Notes: a model not told the origin generated them from the letters alone. A stretch of DNA of 64,000 nt from an uncultured Clostridia bacterium (GCA_944387895.1 CALXGQ010000007.1:1-64000), one strand, 5' to 3'; positions 1-8,227 are shown, counted from the first letter of the stretch. Program-made: numbers and translations.

Positions 1-120
1 TAGGACCTCCTTGATATATTTTTGTTGGGTTGGCGAACCTCAACTTCAAATATATCAAGGAGTTTTTATTCTGTCCATAGCTAAAGCTCTTTTCCCCACT
101 GGCAGAGCCAGTGGTTGTCC
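1..120 (-). mobile_element. Probable left end of an IS200-type insertion sequence (transposase beyond window start)
   Basis: Two hairpins are visible. One has perfect 15-base arms at 7-21 and 48-62. The other has perfect 8-base arms at 96-103 and 107-114 around a 3-base loop. Read on the minus strand, the first hairpin buries a strong ribosome binding site (AAGGAGGT, complement of 5-12) that points out of the window. IS200 elements are known to carry a subterminal hairpin bound by the transposase and a second one that masks the tnpA ribosome binding site. That layout, directly behind the cad operon terminator, suggests an IS200-type left end. No transposase codons are inside the window, so the call rests on structure only, and the outer boundary is approximate. 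Confidence 0.5.
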
Positions 121-123
121 TAC

Positions 124-164
124 GAAAACAGAACCGCGGCGGAGATGGATTCTCCGCCGCGGTT
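124..164 (-). terminator. Terminator of the cad operon
   Basis: A 14-base perfect stem (132-145 with 151-164, GC-rich) lies downstream of the ATPase stop codon. On the minus strand it is followed by the U-rich tail CTGTTTTC. Confidence 0.8.
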
Positions 165-197
165 TCACACTATTATTTTGCCGTCACGCCGCGCCAT

Positions 198-2036
198 TCA
201 GAGGCGCAAAGCGCGCATGGCGTTCAGGATCGCAAGAACCATAACGCCGACGTCGGCAAATACTGCGATCCACATCCCGGTCAGCCCGAAAGCGCTGAGC
301 GCAAGCACTACGCCCTTAACTGCAAGGGCAAAAACGATATTCTGCCGCACGATCCTCATGGTTTTGCGGGCGATCCGAATGGCATCGACGATTTTGGAAA
401 GCTGATCATCCATCAAAACCACGTCCGCCGCTTCAATGGCCGCGTCGCTGCCCAGAGCGCCCATCGCAACCCCGACATCCGCGCGGGTCAGCACCGGCGC
501 GTCGTTGATTCCGTCACCAACAAAGGCAAGATTGCTGCCGGCCGGCTTCTGCTCCAGCAGTTTTTCCAGCGCCGCCACCTTCTGATCCGGCAGAAGCTGC
601 GCATAAATCTGATCAATTCCGACCTTTTCCCCCACGCTGCGCCCCGCTTCCTCCCGGTCGCCGGTGAGCATCACCGTTTGGGTGACGCCCATGGCTTTCA
701 GGCGGCGGATCGATTCGGCGGCGTCGATCTTGATCTCGTCCTCGATCACGATCCGCCCGGCATATCTGCTGTCCACGGCGATATGAACCGTCGTACCGGG
801 GTCGGTGTTTTCCGGTACCGCAACGCCCGCTTTTTCCATCATTTTCCGATTACCGGCGGCAATCTCCTTTCCGTCGACCGTGGCGATCACGCCCATGCCG
901 GCAATTTCCCGGGTGGATGCGACCCGGGAGCGATCCGGCTCCTTTCCATATGCCCGCAGGATCGACGCGGCCACCGGATGACCGGAATAGCTTTCCGCAA
1001 AGGCGGCCAGCTCCAAAAGCGCCCCGTCTTCCATTCCCTCCGGATAGACTGCGGAAACGGTAAAAACGCCCCGGGTAAGGGTGCCCGTTTTATCAAAAAC
1101 AACGGTTTTTACCTTGGCAAAAGACTCCAGATAACTGGCGCCCTTGATCAAGATTCCATGCCGGGAGGCGCCGCCGATCCCGCCAAAGAAGGAAAGGGGA
1201 ACCGAAATCACCAGCGCGCAGGGGCAAGAAACCACCAAAAAGATCAGCGCACGATGGATCCATTCCCTCCAGTTTCCATCAAAAATCGGAGGAAGAACCG
1301 CCAAAAACAGCGCTCCGATCACAACGCAGGGCGTATAATACCGGGCGAAGCGGGTGATAAACCGCTCGGCCCGCGCTTTTTTTGCCGCGGAATTCTCCAC
1401 CAGCTCCAAAATTTTGGAAACGGTGCTCTCTCCAAAGCTTTTTTCCGTTTTCACCCGGATCACGCCAGTCAGATTGACCGATCCGCTGATCACCGGATCC
1501 CCTGCTCCGCAGTCCCGGGGCAGGGATTCTCCGGTCAGAGCGGCGGTATTCACCGTGGTTTGCCCCTCCAGAATCCTGCCGTCCAGCGGAACCTTTTCGC
1601 CAGGCCGCACCAGAATGATCTCTCCCGGCGCAACCTCTTCCGGCGCAACGACCCGCTCTTCTCCGTCCCGCAGCACCGTCGCGCTGTCCGGGCGGATCTC
1701 CATCAGCGCCGCGATGGATTTGCGGCTCCGCCCCACCGCTATGCTCTGAAACAGCTCGCCGGTCTGATAAAACAGCATCACCATTACCGCTTCCGCATAT
1801 TCGGCGGTAAAAAAGGCACCGATCGTTGCGATCGCCATCAAAAACTGTTCGTCAAAAATCTGACCCCGCAGAATGTTGCGCCCGGCGCGCCACAGAACAT
1901 CCCAGCCCACAACAACATAAGGCACCAGATAAACCGCAAGCCGAAGCCAGCCCTTCACGGGAAGAAGCGCCGCCGCAACCGTCAGCACCGCCGCCAGAAC
2001 GATGCGGATCAAAATCTTCTTTTGCCTGCCCGACAT
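198..2036 (-). CDS. cadA: Heavy-metal P1B-type ATPase (Cd/Zn/Pb exporter)
   Basis: This is a membrane pump that exports soft divalent metals using ATP. The 612-residue protein shows the actuator TGES (about 168-171), the metal-site CPC in a membrane helix (271-273), the phosphorylated Asp in DKTGT (315-319), MLTGD and the hinge GDGINDAP. The last helices contain a Lys (KGVVLAL) and an Asp (FADVGVM) at the places typical of the Zn/Cd/Pb class (ZntA/CadA). The N-terminal HMA domain usual in CadA is absent. A separate HMA gene lies 13 bases upstream, so the two probably work as a pair. The first gene of the operon encodes an ArsR/CadC-like repressor. The exact metal cannot be fixed from sequence. 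Confidence 0.92.
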   Translation of the reverse strand: MSGRQKKILIRIVLAAVLTVAAALLPVKGWLRLAVYLVPYVVVGWDVLWRAGRNILRGQIFDEQFLMAIATIGAFFTAEYAEAVMVMLFYQTGELFQSIAVGRSRKSIAALMEIRPDSATVLRDGEERVVAPEEVAPGEIILVRPGEKVPLDGRILEGQTTVNTAALTGESLPRDCGAGDPVISGSVNLTGVIRVKTEKSFGESTVSKILELVENSAAKKARAERFITRFARYYTPCVVIGALFLAVLPPIFDGNWREWIHRALIFLVVSCPCALVISVPLSFFGGIGGASRHGILIKGASYLESFAKVKTVVFDKTGTLTRGVFTVSAVYPEGMEDGALLELAAFAESYSGHPVAASILRAYGKEPDRSRVASTREIAGMGVIATVDGKEIAAGNRKMMEKAGVAVPENTDPGTTVHIAVDSRYAGRIVIEDEIKIDAAESIRRLKAMGVTQTVMLTGDREEAGRSVGEKVGIDQIYAQLLPDQKVAALEKLLEQKPAGSNLAFVGDGINDAPVLTRADVGVAMGALGSDAAIEAADVVLMDDQLSKIVDAIRIARKTMRIVRQNIVFALAVKGVVLALSAFGLTGMWIAVFADVGVMVLAILNAMRALRL

Positions 2037-2049
2037 CGCGCCACCCCCT

Positions 2050-2268
2050 CTACATCAAAATCCGGCAGTCCGGCTCTATTTTCCGGCAAAGACGAACCAC
2101 CTTTTCCATCACTTCGTCAAATTGATCGTCCTGCGCTTCAATCACCAGCTTCTGGCTCAGAAAATTCACGCTGACATCCAATACGCCGTCCAGCTTCCGG
2201 ATCCCTTCCTCCATTTTCGCCGCGCAATGCCCGCAGTCCAGATCTTCCAGTTTGAATGATTTTTTCAT
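2050..2268 (-). CDS. Free-standing HMA-domain metallochaperone
   Basis: A 72-residue cytoplasmic protein with the ferredoxin-like HMA fold pattern. The metal site is C12-x-x-C15 within LEDLDCGHCAAK, and the DCxxC form resembles the N-terminal domain of cadmium ATPases. The ATG at 2268 is preceded by GGAGGAAGAG at 2271-2280, so longer readings of the frame are unlikely. It overlaps the repressor stop by four bases and ends 13 bases before the ATPase. It probably hands metal to the ATPase, or replaces that pump's missing N-terminal domain in trans (inference). Confidence 0.88.
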   Translation of the reverse strand: MKKSFKLEDLDCGHCAAKMEEGIRKLDGVLDVSVNFLSQKLVIEAQDDQFDEVMEKVVRLCRKIEPDCRILM

Positions 2269-2603
2269 TTCTCTTCCTCCGTTAAATGATCGTAGCCCTG
2301 GCCGATGATCCGCCGCACATGGTCGTCTGCCAGAGAATAAAACACCGTTTTCCCTTCCCTGCGCGACCGCACCAGCTTTGCGTCCTTGAGCACCTTCAGC
2401 TGATGGGATATGGCCGACTGCCCCATCCCCAGCAGCTCGGCGATCGCGCATACGCAAAGCTCCGATTCAAACAAGGAATACAATATTTTGATGCGGGTCG
2501 TATCGCCGAATATTTTGAACAGATCCCCAAGGTCACACAGCAGCTCATCCTCCGGCAGATTCGCCCGCACCGCCGCAAGGGTTTCTTCATGGCGATGGGC
2601 CAT
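2265..2603 (-). CDS. ArsR/SmtB-family metal-sensing repressor (CadC-like)
   Basis: A 112-residue winged-helix repressor. The DNA-recognition helix region reads GQSAISHQLKVLKDAKLV. The alpha3N-type metal site shows ELCVC (C50 and C52), as in CadC, with an extra C23 and N-terminal His residues. The C-terminal helix carries D, H95 and H106, resembling the second (alpha5) site of SmtB. The frame extends to an ATG at 2618, but the binding site GGAGGA (2611-2616) fits only the ATG at 2603. It is the first gene of the operon and sits beside an operator-like palindrome, so autoregulation released by Cd/Zn/Pb is the likely control. Confidence 0.9.
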   Translation of the reverse strand: MAHRHEETLAAVRANLPEDELLCDLGDLFKIFGDTTRIKILYSLFESELCVCAIAELLGMGQSAISHQLKVLKDAKLVRSRREGKTVFYSLADDHVRRIIGQGYDHLTEEEK

Positions 2604-2619
2604 AATATGATCCTCCATT

Positions 2620-2641
2620 CATATGAATTTATATTCATATG
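2620..2641. promoter_or_regulatory. Operator-like palindrome of the cad operon
   Basis: A perfect inverted repeat: CATATGAAT, a 4-base gap, then ATTCATATG. It is AT-rich like known ArsR/SmtB operators and overlaps the -10 element, so bound repressor would block polymerase. Confidence 0.75.
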
Positions 2642-2667
2642 TTATCACACAGTATTCCGTTTGTCAA
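2639..2667 (-). promoter_or_regulatory. Promoter of the cad operon
   Basis: On the minus strand: -35 TTGACA (2662-2667, perfect consensus), a 17-base spacer, and -10 TAACAT (2639-2644) overlapping the palindrome. Confidence 0.8.
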
Positions 2668-2712
2668 GGATATTTTAAGAATTTTTCAGGAAATTCAATT
2701 TTTACAAAATAC

Positions 2713-2742
2713 TTGACTTTTGCAGGAGCGGTATGCTAAAAT
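2713..2742 (+). promoter_or_regulatory. Promoter of ileS
   Basis: -35 TTGACT (2713-2718), an 18-base spacer and an extended -10 TGCTAAAAT (-10 hexamer 2737-2742). It lies back to back with the cad promoter, in the 410-base gap between the repressor and ileS. That gap otherwise holds only the operator and the T-box leader. Confidence 0.75.
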
Positions 2743-2753
2743 AGTTAAAAACC

Positions 2754-2997
2754 TTGACGGAGAGAGTAGCGTTCCGGCAAAACCCCAGCAGCGAGCCGGG
2801 GGCGGTGGGAGCCCGGCGGAAGTAGCGGAAATGCGAAGATCACTCCTGAGTTGAGAGCTGAACGCCCGGGGCTATTAGGCTTCTCCGCAACCCCTGCGTT
2901 ATCGGGGGCGGCAGATGATTGTTTGCAGGAAATAGGTGGTTGAAGTGAAAGCGTGCGCTTTCATCCTGTTTTGCAGGATGGGAGCGTTTATTTTTTT
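2754..2997 (+). promoter_or_regulatory. T-box riboswitch, isoleucine-specific
   Basis: The leader has the stem I AGTA motif (2765-2768) and, on the 3' side, GAA plus one base followed by the specifier ATC (2839-2841) and A, the same arrangement as in glyQS. ATC means Ile and matches the gene. The antiterminator bulge starts with TGGT (2937-2940), able to pair with the ACCA end of tRNA. It is followed by the terminator CATCCTG/CAGGATG extended to CGCT/AGCG (2956-2986) and a T-run. Uncharged tRNA-Ile should stabilise the antiterminator and switch ileS on. The conserved ACC after TGGN is missing (see findings). Confidence 0.9.
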
Positions 2998-3013
2998 GGA
3001 AGGAGCACGGAAC

Positions 3014-6000
3014 ATGTATCAAAACGTATCCCCAAACCTGAACTTTGTTGAAGAAGAGAAAAAGATCCAAAAATTCTGGCAGGATCAGAAGATCTTTGAA
3101 AAAAGCATTGAAACCAAAGCCAAAGGTCTTCCCTATGTCTTCTACGACGGCCCGCCCACGGCGAACGGGAAGCCCCATATCGGCCACGTTCTGACCCGCG
3201 TCATCAAGGATATGATCCCCCGGTACCGCACCATGAAGGGATATATGGTTCCCCGCAAGGCCGGCTGGGATACCCATGGCCTGCCGGTAGAGCTGGAGGT
3301 TGAGAAAAAATTAGGGCTGGACGGCAAGGAGCAGATCGAGGAATACGGCCTGGAGCCCTTTATTGCCCATTGCAAGGAAAGCGTTTGGAAGTATAAGGAA
3401 ATGTGGGAGGATTTTTCCCGCACCGTTGGCTTCTGGGCGGATATGGACAATCCCTACGTGACCTATCACAATGATTTTATCGAGTCGGAATGGTGGGCGC
3501 TGAAGAAGATTTTTGAAAAAAAGCTTCTCTATAAAGGCTTCAAAATCGTTCCCTACTGTCCGCGCTGCGGAACGCCTCTTTCCTCCCATGAAGTGGCGCA
3601 GGGCTATAAGGCGGTAAAGGAACGCAGCGCCGTCGTCCGGTTCAAGGTCGTGGGGGAAGACGCCTATTTTCTCGCCTGGACCACAACGCCCTGGACGCTG
3701 CCCTCAAACGTAGCCCTCTGCGTCAATCCCGATGAGAGCTACTGCCGGGTAAAAGCCGCGGACGGCTATACCTACTACATGGCCGAAGCGCTTTTGGACA
3801 AGGTGCTCGGAAAGCTGGGCGGCGATGGCGTGCCGGCCTACGAAATCATCGAACGCTTCACCGGCCGCCAGCTGGAATACAAAGAATATGAGCCGCTTTT
3901 TGATTTTGTCCGGCCGATTTGCGAAAAACAGAACAAAAAAGCCCATTATATCACCTGCGATTCCTACGTCACCATGACCGATGGTACCGGCATCGTCCAT
4001 ACCGCCCCCGCCTTTGGTGAAGACGACGCCAACGTGGGGCGCAAATACGATCTGCCCTTCGTTCAACTGGTGGACGGCAAAGGAAATCTGACGGAGGAAA
4101 CCCCCTACGCCGGTATTTTCGTCAAAAAGGCGGATCCGCTCATCCTGACCGATCTGGAGAAGGCGGGGCTGCTCTTTGACGCGCCCAAATTTGAGCACGA
4201 TTACCCCTTCTGCTGGCGCTGCGACACGCCGCTGATCTACTACGCGCGCGAATCCTGGTTCATTAAAATGACGGCGGTGCGCGACGATCTGATCCGCAAC
4301 AACAACACCATCAACTGGATCCCCGAAAGCATCGGAAAAGGGCGCTTCGGCGACTGGCTGGAAAACGTGCAGGACTGGGGCATTTCCCGCAACCGCTACT
4401 GGGGCACGCCGCTGAACATCTGGCAATGCTCCTGCGGGCATCTGCACGCGGTGGGCAGTATTGAAGAATTGAAATCCATGTCGGAAAACTGTCCGGAAGA
4501 GATTGAGCTGCACCGGCCCTTTATCGACGCCGTTACCATCAAATGCCCGGTCTGCGGCGGCGAAATGCACCGAGTGCCCGAAGTGATCGATTGCTGGTTC
4601 GATTCCGGCTCCATGCCTTTCGCCCAGCACCATTACCCCTTTGAAAATAAGGAGCTCTTTGAATCCCAGTTCCCCGCCGATTTCATTTCCGAAGCGGTAG
4701 ATCAAACCCGCGGCTGGTTCTACTCCCTGCTGGCCATCTCCACCCTGATCTTCAATAAAGCGCCCTATAAAAACGTCATCGTTCTGGGCCATGTTCAGGA
4801 TGAAAACGGCCAGAAGATGAGCAAATCCAAAGGCAATGCCGTCGATCCCTTTGAAGCGCTGGAAATCTACGGTGCAGACGCGATCCGCTGGTATTTCTAT
4901 ACCAATTCCGCGCCCTGGCTCCCGAACCGCTTCCACGGCAAAGCCGTTACGGAAGGGCAGCGCAAATTTATGGGCACCCTTTGGAACACCTATGCTTTCT
5001 TTGTGCTTTATGCCAACATCGACCAGTTTGACCCCACTCAATACCGGCTGTCCGACTGCCGCCTGACCATCATGGATCGCTGGATCCTTTCCAAACTCAA
5101 TACCATGGTGCGGGAGGTGGATCAGAATCTGGAAAACTACCGCATCCCTGAAGCCGCCAGAGCGCTGGAGGAATTTGTCGACGATCTGAGCAACTGGTAT
5201 GTGCGCCGCGGGCGTGAACGCTACTGGGTTCAGGGTCTGGGCGAGGACAAGCTGGCCGCCTATATGACCCTTTATCACGCGCTGGTTGTCACCGCCAAGG
5301 CCGCCGCGCCGATGATCCCCTTTATGGCAGAGAACATCTATCAGAATCTGGTTCGGAGCATTGATAAAAATGCGCCGGAAAGCGTTCATCTCTGTGATTT
5401 CCCTGCGGTGGAGGAGGAGCGGATCGACGCCGGGCTGGAAGCCGATATGGATCAGCTGCTGCACATTGTTGTGATGGGACGCGCCGCCCGCAACGGATCC
5501 GGCCGGAAAAACCGGCAGCCTCTTTCCTGCATGTACGTTGAAAGCAGCCACCCCCTGGGCGACGCATTCCTGGAGATCATCAAAGACGAGCTGAACGTCA
5601 AGGAGGTCCTCTTCCGGGAAAATCTCAGCGAATTTATCAGCTATGAATTTAAGCCCCAGTTAAAGACCGTCGGGCCGAAATACGGAAAACAGCTCAACGA
5701 GATCCGGGCAGCGCTGGCAGAGATCGACGGTTCTGCCGCCAAGGCGGAGCTGGATGAATGCGGCGCTCTGATCCTTGACCTTCCCGGCGGGCAGGTCAAG
5801 CTGCTGCCGGAGGATCTTCTGATCAGCATTGCCCAGAAGGAAGGGTATTACACGGTGCAGGATAAGGGACGCATCGTTGTTCTGGATATCCGCCTGCCCG
5901 ATGAACTGATCCGCGAGGGAATGATCCGCGAGATCATCTCCAAAATCCAGACGATGAGGAAGGAATCCGGATTTGAAGTAATGGATCACATCCGCATCTA

Positions 6001-6166
6001 TATCAAAGGAAACGAACGCCTAACCGCCCTGCTGAAAGAGGACTTTTCCGAGGTAGCCAGCAACACCCTGGCCGACAGTCTGGCGGAAGATCAGACCGCG
6101 CCTGAGTTTTCCAAAGACTGGGATATCAACGGCGAAAAAGTAACGCTGGGCGTAGAAAAACTGTAA
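3014..6166 (+). CDS. ileS: Isoleucyl-tRNA synthetase
   Basis: This enzyme charges tRNA-Ile in the cytoplasm. The 1050-residue class I synthetase has the HIGH motif (55-58, in NGKPHIGHVL), a large editing domain, KMSKS near residue 601 and an anticodon-binding C-terminal half. The length and the N-terminus (MYQNVSPNLNF) resemble the longer, eukaryote-like IleS2 type rather than the roughly 920-residue common bacterial type. The ATG at 3014 follows AAGGAG. The frame is open upstream into the T-box terminator but lacks a usable start there. It is transcribed alone and controlled by the Ile T-box. Confidence 0.97.
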   Translation: MYQNVSPNLNFVEEEKKIQKFWQDQKIFEKSIETKAKGLPYVFYDGPPTANGKPHIGHVLTRVIKDMIPRYRTMKGYMVPRKAGWDTHGLPVELEVEKKLGLDGKEQIEEYGLEPFIAHCKESVWKYKEMWEDFSRTVGFWADMDNPYVTYHNDFIESEWWALKKIFEKKLLYKGFKIVPYCPRCGTPLSSHEVAQGYKAVKERSAVVRFKVVGEDAYFLAWTTTPWTLPSNVALCVNPDESYCRVKAADGYTYYMAEALLDKVLGKLGGDGVPAYEIIERFTGRQLEYKEYEPLFDFVRPICEKQNKKAHYITCDSYVTMTDGTGIVHTAPAFGEDDANVGRKYDLPFVQLVDGKGNLTEETPYAGIFVKKADPLILTDLEKAGLLFDAPKFEHDYPFCWRCDTPLIYYARESWFIKMTAVRDDLIRNNNTINWIPESIGKGRFGDWLENVQDWGISRNRYWGTPLNIWQCSCGHLHAVGSIEELKSMSENCPEEIELHRPFIDAVTIKCPVCGGEMHRVPEVIDCWFDSGSMPFAQHHYPFENKELFESQFPADFISEAVDQTRGWFYSLLAISTLIFNKAPYKNVIVLGHVQDENGQKMSKSKGNAVDPFEALEIYGADAIRWYFYTNSAPWLPNRFHGKAVTEGQRKFMGTLWNTYAFFVLYANIDQFDPTQYRLSDCRLTIMDRWILSKLNTMVREVDQNLENYRIPEAARALEEFVDDLSNWYVRRGRERYWVQGLGEDKLAAYMTLYHALVVTAKAAAPMIPFMAENIYQNLVRSIDKNAPESVHLCDFPAVEEERIDAGLEADMDQLLHIVVMGRAARNGSGRKNRQPLSCMYVESSHPLGDAFLEIIKDELNVKEVLFRENLSEFISYEFKPQLKTVGPKYGKQLNEIRAALAEIDGSAAKAELDECGALILDLPGGQVKLLPEDLLISIAQKEGYYTVQDKGRIVVLDIRLPDELIREGMIREIISKIQTMRKESGFEVMDHIRIYIKGNERLTALLKEDFSEVASNTLADSLAEDQTAPEFSKDWDINGEKVTLGVEKL

Positions 6167-6175
6167 ACCAATCGA

Positions 6176-6215
6176 AAACCGCCCCCGCTTTTAAAAGCGG
6201 GGGCGGTTTTCTTCT
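6176..6215. terminator. Bidirectional terminator between ileS and dus
   Basis: AAAACCGCCCCCGC and GCGGGGGCGGTTTT form a perfect stem with a short TTTTAAAA loop. T-runs follow on both strands. The dus stop codon lies in the loop. Confidence 0.9.
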
Positions 6216-7159
6216 TCTAAAATACGGTTGATCAAAGCTTTGCAATCCGCGACGGAGGAGATCTGCCCGGCGGCGGCTTTATACTGCGCCGCATGACGGA
6301 TCCCCTTCAAATACCAAAGGAGATGCTTGCGAAATTCCACGCAGCCCCTTTCCTCGCCCTTATCGGCAACGGTATAGGCAAGCTGCTTCAGGCAAAGGGA
6401 AAAACGCGCTTCCAAAGAGGGCTCCGCGCCCGGATTGCCGGCTAAATAATCCTTGATTCTGCCGAATACGTCCGGGCTGCCCAGGGCACCCCGCGCCAGC
6501 ATGATGCCGGCCGCTCCGGTTTCCTCCAGAATCCTTGCTGCGGAGGGGCCGTCCGTCACATCGCCGTTGGCGATCACCGGGATCGAAAGAGCTTCCCGGA
6601 TCCTGCGGATCTCTCCGTAATCCGCCCTGCCGGAATAAAACTGCGCACGGGTGCGGCCGTGCACCGTAACAAAGGAAGCGCCCGCCGCTTCAACGGCTTT
6701 TGCGAAATCCACCGCCGAACCATCCGCCCGGTCGATGCCGATCCGCATCTTTACGCTGACCGGCAGCCCGGAGCCCCGCACCGCGGCGTCAACCAGCTCC
6801 GCCGCAAGAGCCGGCTCGGCCAGCAGCGCGCTGCCGTCGCCGTTATTAAAGACCTTTGGCGCCGGGCAGCCCATATTCAGATCGATGCCGGCCGGATCAA
6901 AGGTATCACGAACAAAGGACGCCGCATAGCCCATCGCTTCCGGATCCCGGCCAAAAAGCTGAATCAAAATCGGCTTTTCCTCCGGCGTATGACGCGCCAG
7001 AGCCGCGGTTTTCCTGGCACCGTGAAAAATCGCCTTGGCGCTGATCATCTCCGTTACGGTATAATCGGCGCCGCACGCACGGCAGATCCGGCGAAATCCG
7101 CTGTCGCCCGGTCCGGCCATCGGGGCAAGACCGATTTTCTTGCAGGGTGAAAAGCTCAA
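6191..7159 (-). CDS. tRNA-dihydrouridine synthase
   Basis: A 322-residue FMN-dependent TIM-barrel enzyme that reduces uridines in the tRNA D-loop. It shows the N-terminal LAPMAG, the active-site block GIDLNMGCPAPK (catalytic Cys), KMRIG, HGRTR and the FMN-phosphate loop VIANGDV and GIMLARGALG. These are DusB/Dus family hallmarks; the subfamily is not assigned. The start is TTG at 7159, supported by AAGGAG seven bases upstream; no in-frame ATG lies before the FMN motif. It begins just after the rplL terminator, so it relies on read-through or an unseen promoter. Confidence 0.93.
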   Translation of the reverse strand: MSFSPCKKIGLAPMAGPGDSGFRRICRACGADYTVTEMISAKAIFHGARKTAALARHTPEEKPILIQLFGRDPEAMGYAASFVRDTFDPAGIDLNMGCPAPKVFNNGDGSALLAEPALAAELVDAAVRGSGLPVSVKMRIGIDRADGSAVDFAKAVEAAGASFVTVHGRTRAQFYSGRADYGEIRRIREALSIPVIANGDVTDGPSAARILEETGAAGIMLARGALGSPDVFGRIKDYLAGNPGAEPSLEARFSLCLKQLAYTVADKGEERGCVEFRKHLLWYLKGIRHAAQYKAAAGQISSVADCKALINRILEEENRPRF

Positions 7160-7174
7160 TATCCTTCTCCTTAT

Positions 7175-7206
7175 GAAAAAATGTCCCGGTCGGAAAACCG
7201 ACCGGG
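7175..7206 (-). terminator. Terminator after rplL
   Basis: Stem CCCGGTCGG/CCGACCGGG with a TTTT loop (7185-7206), followed on the minus strand by ACATTTTTTC. Confidence 0.88.
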
Positions 7207-7223
7207 AACGATTTCAGCTATGA

Positions 7224-7595
7224 TTACTTCAGCTCAACAGTTGCGCCGGCTTCAGTCAGCTTATTCTTGATCTCCTCAGCTTCATCCTTGGAAGCGCCTT
7301 CCTTGATGGTCTTGGGAGCGCCGTCGACCATCTCCTTGGCTTCCTTCAGACCCAGGCCGGTGATCTCCTTAACAACCTTGATCACGTTGATCTTAGAAGC
7401 GCCGGCATTGGTGAGAACAACATCAAACTCCGTCTTTTCAGCCTCGGCGGCAGCACCAGCGCCGGGGGCGGCGGCAACTGCTACGGGAGCAGCGGCGGAA
7501 ACGCCGAACTCTTCCTCGATGGCATGAACCAAATCAGCCAGCTCCATAACACTCAGGGTTTTGATCTCTTCGATAATATTCTTGATATCAGCCAT
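7224..7595 (-). CDS. rplL: 50S ribosomal protein L7/L12
   Basis: A 123-residue stalk protein that recruits translation GTPases. It has an N-terminal dimerisation helix region, an Ala/Gly-rich hinge (about 36-55) and a C-terminal domain with the hallmark [16 protein letters not shown]. It sits directly after rplJ, as in most bacteria, so that four to six copies can assemble on L10. Confidence 0.98.
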   Translation of the reverse strand: MADIKNIIEEIKTLSVMELADLVHAIEEEFGVSAAAPVAVAAAPGAGAAAEAEKTEFDVVLTNAGASKINVIKVVKEITGLGLKEAKEMVDGAPKTIKEGASKDEAEEIKNKLTEAGATVELK

Positions 7596-7631
7596 TTCTT
7601 TTTTCCTCCAAATTAAAATTATATTGATATT

Positions 7632-8141
7632 TTACGCAGGGGTCGCTTCGTTCTTCTGATCCACAACAGCCTGCAGGGCGCGGGCCAGACCGGAAACATT
7701 GCCGTTAAGAGCATACAGCAGCATGCAGAGCAGGTTTTCCTTGCTGGGCATGGTGGCCAGCTTTTCCAAATCGGCTACAGAAACAACCTTTCCTTCTACG
7801 AAACCGCCCTTGATGGTGAAGTACTCATGGGTTTTGCCAAACTCATAGAGCACCTTGGCCGGGGCGACGACATCATCGTTGGAAAGAGCCAAAGCGGTGT
7901 TGCCGTCCAAAACGTCGGCCAACTCGCCCAGCCCGGCTTCTTTCGTTGCAAAACGCGCCAGCGTGTTCTTGACAACGGCATAATAGACGCCGGCTTCTCT
8001 CAGCTGATGGCGGAGAGCCGTATCATCGGCGACATTGATCCCGCTGTAGTCCACCAGAACACCGGTGACGGCATTCTCAAGCTTTTCTTTCAGCTCTGCA
8101 ACGACAGCCTGTTTCTGAGCAATGATCTTATCGTTTGCCAT
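7632..8141 (-). CDS. rplJ: 50S ribosomal protein L10
   Basis: A 169-residue stalk-base protein that binds 23S rRNA and the L7/L12 dimers. It begins MANDKIIAQKQAVVAELK and contains the family's VVKNTLARFA-type block. The frame is open to 8219, but that stretch is the leader hairpin. ATG 8141 follows GGAGGT (8153-8158) with 10-base spacing. Expression is probably autoregulated through the L10 leader upstream. Confidence 0.97.
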   Translation of the reverse strand: MANDKIIAQKQAVVAELKEKLENAVTGVLVDYSGINVADDTALRHQLREAGVYYAVVKNTLARFATKEAGLGELADVLDGNTALALSNDDVVAPAKVLYEFGKTHEYFTIKGGFVEGKVVSVADLEKLATMPSKENLLCMLLYALNGNVSGLARALQAVVDQKNEATPA

Positions 8142-8168
8142 GAAATGTTTTACCTCCATTAAAAGTTC

Positions 8169-8209
8169 AAAAAAATGCTCCCAAACACGCAGAACACGCT
8201 TGGGAGCAT
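8169..8209 (-). terminator. Attenuator hairpin in the rplJ leader
   Basis: ATGCTCCCAA pairs with the complementary block ending TGGGAGCAT (8175-8209), with a second paired segment inside (GCGTGTT/GCGTGTT-type repeat) and a run of seven T on the minus strand. It lies between the L10 leader and rplJ, where premature termination would tune rplJL levels. Confidence 0.7.
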
Positions 8210-8227
8210 AAAAATCCATTGAAAAAT

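Noticed and set aside
111-2174. A 687-codon open frame on the plus strand at the window start
   Set aside because: It runs antisense through the cadA gene and through its terminator, and its translation has no family-like features.
3704-5551. A 615-codon open frame on the minus strand
   Set aside because: It is the mirror frame of ileS. The plus strand carries the intact synthetase motifs and the T-box.
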